Shown here in pieces: positions 9,612-15,581 of a DNA stretch of 64,000 nucleotides. Positions within the stretch are counted from its first letter, which is position 1. Every line of letters begins with the position of its first letter. The translations under genes were made by a program, and so were the position numbers. The DNA is taken from contig JADKHM010000004.1 in assembly GCA_016721735.1 (NCBI GenBank), forward strand, positions 62,001-126,000, written 5' to 3'. The DNA comes from Flavobacterium sp. (GTDB lineage Bacteria > Bacteroidota > Bacteroidia > Flavobacteriales > Flavobacteriaceae). Below the pieces are notes generated by a model, which ran no database searches, was not told the origin of the DNA, and worked only from the letters and a program-made list of their open reading frames with translations.

Positions 9612-10215
9612 TGGCTGGCGTTTCTTCTGTCGGCGGAATACTATCCAACTGTGTTTCGTCAAAACCTACTTTACCATCGCCCAAAACCAAATCAATTTTA
9701 GAAGACTTAAAGACTTTATCACCAGGATTCAATTTCTTGCCATTCCAGCGCATTTCCAAAACCATGTCTTTACCCAAATACGGTTTGTAAGAGATTGTCC
9801 CTTCTTCTAGTCCAAGGGCTTTCAACGTAGGAATTGCTTGACGGTATGTTTTTTCTATCAAGTTCGGAATCTTAACTGTCGTAAATCCAGAAGAATTAAT
9901 TTTGATATAAATCTTGCGATTTTCTTTCACTTTTGAACCCGCAATCGGATCTTGTTCAACCACAGTATGCTTCGGAAAATCAGGATTATAGTCGACGCTA
10001 TCCAAAAGCACATAATCCAAATTCAAATCATCTAACTTTTCTTCGACTTGTTGTTCACTCAATTTTTGAAGATTGGGCACGGTGATTTCATTCCCATGAT
10101 CAGTCGTATACGTCAACCAATGCATAAACAAATAACCCAACACACCGATGATTGCCATCGCAATTAGCATTTGAAATAAAAACGTCCGACTCTTAAGATA
10201 TTCCTGTAAACTCAT
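9601..10215 (-). CDS. membrane-anchored PASTA-domain protein
   Basis: Starting at the ATG at 10215 (MSLQEYLKSRTFLFQ), the protein has 204 residues: a short cytoplasmic end, one membrane helix near residues 14-34, and an outer part with two clear PASTA domains (about 43-108 with VPNLQKLSEQQVEEKL, and about 110-180 with IPNLIEKTYRQAI). PASTA domains bind peptidoglycan/muropeptides in Ser/Thr kinases and penicillin-binding proteins, but here there is no kinase or transpeptidase domain. The coding end overlaps the pseudouridine synthase start. A perfect -7 element (TATCTTTG on the minus strand, 10232-10239) lies just upstream. Divergent neighbour ddl makes a D-Ala-D-Ala precursor, which fits a cell-wall context. 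Confidence 0.88.
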   Translation of the reverse strand: MSLQEYLKSRTFLFQMLIAMAIIGVLGYLFMHWLTYTTDHGNEITVPNLQKLSEQQVEEKLDDLNLDYVLLDSVDYNPDFPKHTVVEQDPIAGSKVKENRKIYIKINSSGFTTVKIPNLIEKTYRQAIPTLKALGLEEGTISYKPYLGKDMVLEMRWNGKKLNPGDKVFKSSKIDLVLGDGKVGFDETQLDSIPPTEETPANAN

Positions 10216-10301
10216 GGGTAAAATATTTTGACAAAGATATAAAAATAGAAGCGGCATTTTGTTTCAAAAAAAATGATAATTTTGTTTTGGAATTTAATGA
10301 G

Positions 10302-10380
10302 AAGCTAATCCTGCTGTTCACTAAATCTTTTGTTCTGAACGCCAGAACAAAAGGATATCGTTTCCATCAGGGCTAGGGCT
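10302..10380 (-). ncRNA. dispersed structured element, family 1, copy A (Flavo-1-like)
   Basis: Read on the minus strand, it starts GCCCTAGCCCTGAT, then ATATCCTTTT, a hairpin GTTCTG-gcgtt-CAGAAC, AAAAGAT, and ends AGCAGGATTAGCT. The outer stem pairs CCTG with CAGG. It lies in the divergent gap between the PASTA gene and ddl, upstream of the -7 element of the PASTA gene. Similarity to the Rfam Flavo-1 RNA is from memory and was not searched. Five more copies are in the window. Confidence 0.65.
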
Positions 10381-10481
10381 AATCGTTCGCCAAGTAGTAA
10401 ATGATCAACATTCAACTTCCTAAAAAAATGTTGAACAACGAACGCTCAATCACGAATATTGAAATATCTAAATCCAAATCA

Positions 10482-11453
10482 ATGAAAAACATTGCCATCA
10501 TCATGGGCGGCTATTCCAGCGAATTTGAAATCTCTCTCAAAAGCGGCAACGTCGTATATCAATTTCTAGACAAAACGAAATACAACGGATTTCGCGTTCA
10601 CATCCTCAAAGAAAAATGGGTGTATGTGGATGACAACAATAACGAATTTCCCATCGATAAGAACGACTTTTCCGTCACAGTTGATGGAAGTAAAATCACC
10701 TTTGATGCTGTTTTTAATGCGATTCACGGCACGCCGGGAGAAGATGGACTGATGCAAGCGTATTTCAATTTGATTCATTTGCCTCAGTCTTCATGTGACT
10801 ATTATCAAGCGGCATTGACGTTTAACAAACGGGATATGTTATCGGTTCTGAAACCATACGGAATCAAATGCGCTACTTCTTATTATTTGAACAAAGGAGA
10901 AACCATAAATACTAGTGAAATTGTCAGTAAAGTTGGGTTGCCTTGCTTTGTCAAACCCAATAAATCTGGATCTAGTTTCGGAATTTCTAAAGTAAAAACC
11001 GAAGCCGAATTGCCCATCGCCATTGAAGTTGCTTACAAAGAAGACAGTGAAATCATCATCGAGAGTTTCCTTGATGGAACTGAAGTTTCTGTGGGTGTCA
11101 TCAATTATAAAGGAAAAATCACCGTTTTGCCGATTACCGAAATCGTTTCTGACAATGACTTCTTTGATTACGAAGCCAAATACTTGGGGAAATCTCAAGA
11201 AATTACACCTGCTCGAATTCCGGCTGACATCGCGGAGAAAGTCAATGCTGTCGCCAAACGCGCCTACGAAATTTTGAATATGAAAGGTTTTTCTAGAAGT
11301 GAATTTATTTTGGTGGATGGAGAACCATATATGTTAGAAATGAATACCATTCCAGGATTGACGACGGAGAGTTTGATTCCACAGCAAGCCAGAGAAGCTG
11401 GAATTTCGTTAGAAGATTTGTTTACGAATGCCATTGAATTGGCTTTGAAATAG
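10482..11453 (+). CDS. ddl: D-alanine--D-alanine ligase
   Basis: This ATP-grasp enzyme joins two D-alanines for the peptidoglycan stem peptide. I start it at the ATG at 10482 (MKNIAIIMGGYSSE), where the family's N-terminal strand and GG..SE loop begin; the 27 extra upstream codons are not family-like. The length of 323 residues is usual. Visible motifs are the ATP-binding FVKPNKSGSSFGISKV, the omega-loop DYEAKY, whose Tyr is typical of D-Ala-specific (not D-lactate) ligases, and the metal-binding MLEMNTIPGLT. It acts in the cytoplasm. The PASTA protein gene is divergent, and a structured repeat lies in the gap. Confidence 0.97.
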   Translation: MKNIAIIMGGYSSEFEISLKSGNVVYQFLDKTKYNGFRVHILKEKWVYVDDNNNEFPIDKNDFSVTVDGSKITFDAVFNAIHGTPGEDGLMQAYFNLIHLPQSSCDYYQAALTFNKRDMLSVLKPYGIKCATSYYLNKGETINTSEIVSKVGLPCFVKPNKSGSSFGISKVKTEAELPIAIEVAYKEDSEIIIESFLDGTEVSVGVINYKGKITVLPITEIVSDNDFFDYEAKYLGKSQEITPARIPADIAEKVNAVAKRAYEILNMKGFSRSEFILVDGEPYMLEMNTIPGLTTESLIPQQAREAGISLEDLFTNAIELALK

Positions 11454-11733
11454 TTGCTGAGTTTCTGAGTTTCTGAGTTCGTCTTGGTTTACGAAAAGCC
11501 CTAGCCCTGATCGCAAAGAAAATCCTTTTTATGCTGAACTCGTTTCAGCATCTTTAATATAAATCCTAAACATTTTGAGGAGATGCTGAAACGAGTTCAG
11601 CATAAAAAGATTGTAATGGAGAGCAGGACCCGAGCTCCTAAAGCGAATTGACGAAGTAAACAGCTCCTAAAAACTTTGTAACTCAAAAGAAAAAACTCAG
11701 TAACTTAGCCGCTCAATAACTCAGCAACTCCAA
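11454..11733. repeat. composite intergenic repeat: CTGAGT-rich inverted arms flanking element B
   Basis: Just after the ddl stop the DNA reads GTTGCTGAGTTTCTGAGTTT (11454 onward). Just before coaD it reads AACTCAGTAAC and AACTCAGCAACTCC (11690-11731), so the outer parts are inverted copies of the same CTGAGT-type repeat. The family 1 element at 11498-11640 lies between them, giving a nested arrangement. A related CTGAG/CTCAG cluster occurs at 61991-62063. Confidence 0.7.
11498..11640 (+). ncRNA. dispersed structured element, family 1, copy B (Flavo-1-like, long hairpin)
   Basis: The ends are as in the other copies: GCCCTAGCCCTGAT at the left, AGCAGGA and GAGCTCCTA at the right. Between ATCCTTTTT and AAAAAGAT is a long hairpin with 23-base arms starting ATGCTGAACTCGTTTCAG. 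The same hairpin, with two compensated base-pair changes, is in copy F. It lies between ddl and coaD, in the direction of coaD. Confidence 0.7.
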
Positions 11734-11736
11734 AAA

Positions 11737-12195
11737 ATGAGAAAAGCCATATTTCCCGGATCCTTTGACCCAATTACTTTAGGGCATTACGATTTGATCA
11801 AACGAAGCATTCCGCTATTTGATGAAATTGTGGTTGCTATTGGCATCAATGCAGAAAAAAAATATATGTTTTCGTTGGAAGAAAGAAAGCAGTTTATAGA
11901 AGCTTCTTTTGCGGATGAACCGACTGTTTCGGTGGTTACTTATGAAGGATTAACCATTGATTTGTGTAAGAAACTCAAAGCCAATTTCATTTTGCGTGGC
12001 TTGCGGAATCCGGCGGATTTTGAGTTTGAAAAAGCCATTGCGCACACTAATAGGAAGCTTTCTAAAATTGAAACAGTCTTTCTTTTAACGGCGTCAAAAA
12101 CCTCTTATATTAGTTCAAGTATCGTTCGAGATGTGATTAGAAATGGTGGCGATTACACGGTTTTGGTACCGGATGCAGTACGAGTGAAAAAGTAA
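11737..12195 (+). CDS. coaD: pantetheine-phosphate adenylyltransferase
   Basis: CoaD transfers AMP from ATP to 4'-phosphopantetheine, the penultimate step of coenzyme A synthesis, in the cytoplasm. The 152-residue length is usual. The nucleotidyltransferase motif is at the N-terminus (FPGSFDPITLGHYDLIKRS, with the T/HxGH-type signature GH), followed by RGLRNPADFEFE, and a late KTSYISSSIVRDV segment that matches the family's ISSS-x-V-R phosphate-binding loop. The gene is preceded by a composite repeat region and ends 7 bases before a perfect 28-base palindrome. Confidence 0.97.
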   Translation: MRKAIFPGSFDPITLGHYDLIKRSIPLFDEIVVAIGINAEKKYMFSLEERKQFIEASFADEPTVSVVTYEGLTIDLCKKLKANFILRGLRNPADFEFEKAIAHTNRKLSKIETVFLLTASKTSYISSSIVRDVIRNGGDYTVLVPDAVRVKK

Positions 12196-12201
12196 AAATG
12201 G

Positions 12202-12270
12202 AACACGAATTTCACGAATTAGCACGAATTAAAATAGTTTTGATTCGTGCTAATTCGTGAAATTCGTGTT
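12202..12270. repeat. intergenic palindrome, family 2, copy 2 (perfect 28-base arms)
   Basis: The left arm AACACGAATTTCACGAATTA... (12202-12229) is perfectly complementary to the right arm ending AATTCGTGAAATTCGTGTT (12243-12270), with a 13-base loop. It fills the whole convergent gap between coaD and the helicase and touches the helicase stop codon. It is the best-preserved member of its family and probably terminates both transcripts. Confidence 0.9.
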
Positions 12271-13619
12271 TAATTCTCTTCTTCTTTTTTGATCACTTTC
12301 CGCGCCACTTCAATCTTGTATTTTTTTCCTTTCATTTTCTCATCGCGAATCAGGCGCAGTAAATCAGGAACTTTCTTTGATTTGACAGCAGCAAACGAAA
12401 TAAAATCTTTGACTTCAATCAAGCCCAAGTCGCCTTTTTCTAATTTCCCTTTTTGAGAAAAGAAACCCACAATATCAATTTTGTTCAACTTATTTTTCTT
12501 GCCGCCGCTAATGTAGATGGTTTGAAATTGCGGTGGTTTGGGTAATTTTGTCGCGCCATCAAGGGACCACACTTTCATTCCGTAGTCGATATAGTCTAGT
12601 TTTTTCTCACTTTCATGAAGCAAAATATAGGCTGTTCCGGAAGCCAACATTCTAGCGGTTCGTCCGTTGCGATGCGTGAATTCCTCTTCTTTTGATGGCA
12701 AATGGTAGTGAATCACATGTTTCATTTCGGGAATATCGAGGCCGCGAGCTGCGAGATCTGTCGTGATGAGATAGGTTACGCTGCCGTTTCGGAATTGAAT
12801 CAGCGCGCGTTCTCGTTCGTCTTGATCCATGCCGCCGTGGTAGTAAGTTGCATAAATTCCTTTTTCATTTAAAGTGTCGCTAATTCGTTCCGCTGCATCA
12901 CGGTGATTGCAAAAGATTAATGCAGATTCCGATTTCAAAGAACAAATCAATTGAAATAAAGTGTTGATTTTGTCTTTCTCTTTCGAAACCACCATTAAAG
13001 TGGACAACTGTTGGTTTTCTGTTTCTTCAGGAATAAAATCCAAAACAGAAGGTTGCGTCACTCGCGTGTATTTTGGAATTTCGATATTGGACGTCGCCGA
13101 GACCAAAACCCGTTTATTTACTTTGGTCAATTGTTGCATGATGAAGGACATTTCCTCATGAAAACCCAGTTGCAGCGATTTGTCAAATTCGTCTAAAACC
13201 AACGTCTTTATGCTAGCCACTGAAAAAGTACTGCGCTCTAGGTGATCCGCAATTCGGCCAGGCGTTCCGATGAGAACCGCTGGTGGATTGCTTAAATTTT
13301 TGATTTCGGTGTCGATAGAATGTCCACCGTAGCACACATTCACTTTAAAAGCCGTTCCCATTTTCTTCCAAACCTGTTCTATTTGCAACGCTAATTCGCG
13401 AGAAGGCGTCAGAATTAGACATTGCACGTCTTTGACTTCAGTATCCAGTAATTCAAAAATAGGAAGCAAAAAAGCGAGTGTTTTTCCTGATCCTGTTGGT
13501 GAAAGCAATAAGATATTTGCGTCATTGATAATCGCTTCTTGCGCGGCGATTTGCATTTCGTTGAGGCTTTCTATCCCTAAATTGAGCAGTATGTTATTGG
13601 AATGGTGGTGCTTTGTCAT
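12270..13619 (-). CDS. DEAD-box ATP-dependent RNA helicase with DbpA-like RNA-binding domain
   Basis: This 449-residue helicase unwinds RNA using ATP, probably in ribosome assembly. Motifs in order are: Q motif region (IESLNEMQIAAQEAI), Walker A SPTGSGKT, PTRELA-like TPSRELALQ, TPGR, motif II DEFD (a variant of DEAD), SAT, RGLD, and HRNGRTAR, a variant of HRxGRxxR. The C-terminal part (about residues 370-440, with IVGFFSQKGKL and DLGLIEVKDFISFAAV) matches the small RRM-like DbpA RNA-binding domain, which in E. coli DbpA recognises 23S rRNA hairpin 92. The NUDIX gene lies 48 bases upstream on the same strand, so they may share a transcript. Confidence 0.94.
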   Translation of the reverse strand: MTKHHHSNNILLNLGIESLNEMQIAAQEAIINDANILLLSPTGSGKTLAFLLPIFELLDTEVKDVQCLILTPSRELALQIEQVWKKMGTAFKVNVCYGGHSIDTEIKNLSNPPAVLIGTPGRIADHLERSTFSVASIKTLVLDEFDKSLQLGFHEEMSFIMQQLTKVNKRVLVSATSNIEIPKYTRVTQPSVLDFIPEETENQQLSTLMVVSKEKDKINTLFQLICSLKSESALIFCNHRDAAERISDTLNEKGIYATYYHGGMDQDERERALIQFRNGSVTYLITTDLAARGLDIPEMKHVIHYHLPSKEEEFTHRNGRTARMLASGTAYILLHESEKKLDYIDYGMKVWSLDGATKLPKPPQFQTIYISGGKKNKLNKIDIVGFFSQKGKLEKGDLGLIEVKDFISFAAVKSKKVPDLLRLIRDEKMKGKKYKIEVARKVIKKEEEN

Positions 13620-13667
13620 CGGACAAAAGTAAGGTATTCTGTGTTGAATTGTAAGAATAAAAAATTC

Positions 13668-14270
13668 CTACTTGGCAAGTTGATCTTCTTCGAATACCAA
13701 TTTGATATTCTCGTACGAATTTTTCATTGCTTCTAGAATTTGCTCTGGGTTGAGCCATGCTACCTTTTCGATGCCTTCTTCTAGTTGACCGACTGGCGTG
13801 CCTTCGAAATCTGTTTTCATTTCATACCATTGGGTAATCTTGAGTTTATAGATTCCATTTCGTTTGAAAATATGATACGTTTTTTGAAGTTTTTTTGTAA
13901 TCCGTAACTGATTTACGCCGGTCTCCTCTTCAACTTCACGCATGGCAGTTAGCTTCATTTTTTCGCGCTTCTCTTTGCCGCCTTTGGGCAAATCCCATTT
14001 TCCATTTCGGTAAATGAAAAGCACTTCACCTTTTTTATTGTAAACTAATCCGCCGCCTGCGCGTTGCACAGGGATTTTTTCCTTTAGTTTTTTCAGTATT
14101 ACTTTTTCATCTGGATAATATAAATAACATTTCTTAATCTTGTTATTAAACATATTAATTACCAGCTTCTTAATGTCGGTGCTTTCTAACAAAAACAATT
14201 GAAAATCTGTCTCCTTAACAATTTCATTTGTTAAGAAAAAAGGCTTATCGTTTACAAAAACTTTATACAT
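13668..14270 (-). CDS. NUDIX hydrolase
   Basis: The 200-residue protein carries a complete NUDIX box near residues 95-117: Gly, five residues, Glu, seven residues, then REVEEETGV. NUDIX enzymes cleave nucleoside diphosphates linked to other groups, but the substrate here is unknown. The first 65 residues (MYKVFVNDKPFFLTNE...) form an extra N-terminal domain not typical of the small MutT type. The start is 8 bases from the divergent pyrE start, so its promoter must lie within the pyrE coding sequence. The stop is 48 bases before the helicase on the same strand. Confidence 0.92.
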   Translation of the reverse strand: MYKVFVNDKPFFLTNEIVKETDFQLFLLESTDIKKLVINMFNNKIKKCYLYYPDEKVILKKLKEKIPVQRAGGGLVYNKKGEVLFIYRNGKWDLPKGGKEKREKMKLTAMREVEEETGVNQLRITKKLQKTYHIFKRNGIYKLKITQWYEMKTDFEGTPVGQLEEGIEKVAWLNPEQILEAMKNSYENIKLVFEEDQLAK

Positions 14271-14273
14271 TTG
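14266..14273 (+). promoter_or_regulatory. -7 element TACATTTG of pyrE, almost touching the start codon
   Basis: The octamer fits the Bacteroidota -7 consensus TAnnTTTG exactly. It ends only 5 bases before the pyrE ATG at 14279, so a transcript starting the usual few bases downstream would have almost no leader. I see no good TTG -33 element 17-23 bases upstream. Confidence 0.5.
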
Positions 14274-14278
14274 TATCT

Positions 14279-14926
14279 ATGATTTTTAATAGAGAAACCG
14301 CCGAAAAAACAGCAGAATTGCTTTTGCAAATAAATGCAATTAAATTGAATCCAAAAAATCCTTTTACATGGGCTTCTGGATGGAAGTCTCCTATTTATTG
14401 TGACAACCGACTCACACTGTCTTTTCCTCCCATTCGAAATTATATTCGCGAAGAATTTTCTAAGAATATAGAAAAACAATTTGGAAAACCGGACGTCATT
14501 GCTGGTGTTGCTACTGGTGCGATTGGTATCGGAATGCTTGTCGCGGAATATATGGGACTGCCTTTCGTTTATGTGCGACCAGAACCTAAAAAACACGGAC
14601 GCCAAAATCAGGTGGAAGGATTTTTGCAAAAAGGACAAAACGTTGTCGTTGTCGAAGACTTAATCAGCACCGGAAATAGCAGCCTGATGGCAGTTCAAGC
14701 TATAAAAGATGCTGGTGCCAATGTCAAAGGCATGGTTGCGATTTTTACGTATGGATTTGAAATTGCAGAAGAAAACTTCAAGAAATCTAATGTTGATTTG
14801 TATACGTTAAGCAATTACCAGAACTTACTAAATCTCGCCGTTGCTAAGAAATATATCACGGAAGAAGAACAATTAACCTTACAAGAATGGAGTACTGCTC
14901 CAGCAACTTGGGGCATTGAAGTTTAG
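14279..14926 (+). CDS. pyrE: orotate phosphoribosyltransferase
   Basis: PyrE makes orotidine 5'-phosphate from orotate and PRPP in pyrimidine synthesis. The start is taken at 14279 (MIFNRETAEKTAELLLQ); the upstream in-frame codons would overlap the divergent NUDIX gene and carry no family sequence. The 215-residue protein shows FTWASGWKSPIYCDNR near the N-terminus, the flexible catalytic loop VRPEPKKHGRQNQVEG, and the PRPP-binding motif VVVVEDLISTGNSS. The SRPBCC gene follows after 27 bases and is likely cotranscribed. Confidence 0.97.
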   Translation: MIFNRETAEKTAELLLQINAIKLNPKNPFTWASGWKSPIYCDNRLTLSFPPIRNYIREEFSKNIEKQFGKPDVIAGVATGAIGIGMLVAEYMGLPFVYVRPEPKKHGRQNQVEGFLQKGQNVVVVEDLISTGNSSLMAVQAIKDAGANVKGMVAIFTYGFEIAEENFKKSNVDLYTLSNYQNLLNLAVAKKYITEEEQLTLQEWSTAPATWGIEV

Positions 14927-14953
14927 ATCAAACAAAAAACACCAAAAATAAAT

Positions 14954-15346
14954 ATGAATTTAGAAAGCCCAAAAACGAGCGTTAATCAATCTGCCCAGTA
15001 CTTATTTGATTCGCTCTCTGATGTCAAGAACTTCGAAAAATTAATGCCAGATTCCATCGCTAAATTTGAAGTATTGGGCGAGGATTCCTTTCTGTTTGGA
15101 TTAAGTGGTATGCCTGAGATCAAATTAAAAATGAAAGAAAAAGTCGCACCCAATCGAATCGTTTTGGGCGCTGCTAGCGATAAACTTCCTTTTACACTAA
15201 CGGCTAAAATTGCTGGGGTTTCGGATACCACTTCTGAGGTTCAACTCTTTTTTGAAGGCGAATTTAATGCCATGATGGCGATGATGATTAAAGGACCAAT
15301 TTCAAAGTTTATTGAAACTTTATCAATGAATATGAATAAGTTATAA
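14954..15346 (+). CDS. SRPBCC-fold protein of unknown function
   Basis: This 130-residue protein looks like a small START/Bet v1 (SRPBCC) domain: an N-terminal strand, a helix with QSAQYLFDSLSDVKNFEKLMPD, a run of strands, and a long C-terminal helix (MMAMMIKGPISKFIETLSMNMNKL). Such domains bind hydrophobic ligands, but nothing here identifies the ligand. It follows pyrE by 27 bases and ends in front of a strong terminator, so pyrE and this gene form a two-gene unit. Its link to pyrimidine synthesis is unknown. Confidence 0.8.
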   Translation: MNLESPKTSVNQSAQYLFDSLSDVKNFEKLMPDSIAKFEVLGEDSFLFGLSGMPEIKLKMKEKVAPNRIVLGAASDKLPFTLTAKIAGVSDTTSEVQLFFEGEFNAMMAMMIKGPISKFIETLSMNMNKL

Positions 15347-15370
15347 AAGTAACGAACGCCGATAAGCGAG

Positions 15371-15405
15371 AAAAAGCCTTTCAGTATTTTGCTGAAAGGC
15401 TTTTT
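15371..15405 (+). terminator. intrinsic terminator of the pyrE-SRPBCC unit
   Basis: A perfect 14-base stem (AAAAAGCCTTTCAG / CTGAAAGGCTTTTT) encloses a 7-base loop and ends in a T run. The A run on the left makes it able to act on the other strand as well. Confidence 0.93.
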
Positions 15406-15581
15406 ATTTCGATGAAATACAATAGATGGTCATCTTTTCGCATTTTATCGAGTTTTCAGGTTAGTTATAGAAGATTTTAGACGGTGCGAGGAATTCTATT
15501 TAATATTGTATCGGATTATTTAATTAACCGTTTGATAACAATAATTTAATAAATAAATTGGATAAGATAACCCCCAAATCT

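Noticed and set aside
15406..15581. Possible short cargo peptide gene in front of the type I secretion operon
   Set aside because: The frames there have about a dozen codons or fewer (for example from 15426), with no double-Gly leader.
15558..15581. TTG start of the exporter gene
   Set aside because: The ATG at 15582 gives a start closer to the conserved Gln and Cys; the extra eight codons add nothing recognisable. It is kept only as an alternative.
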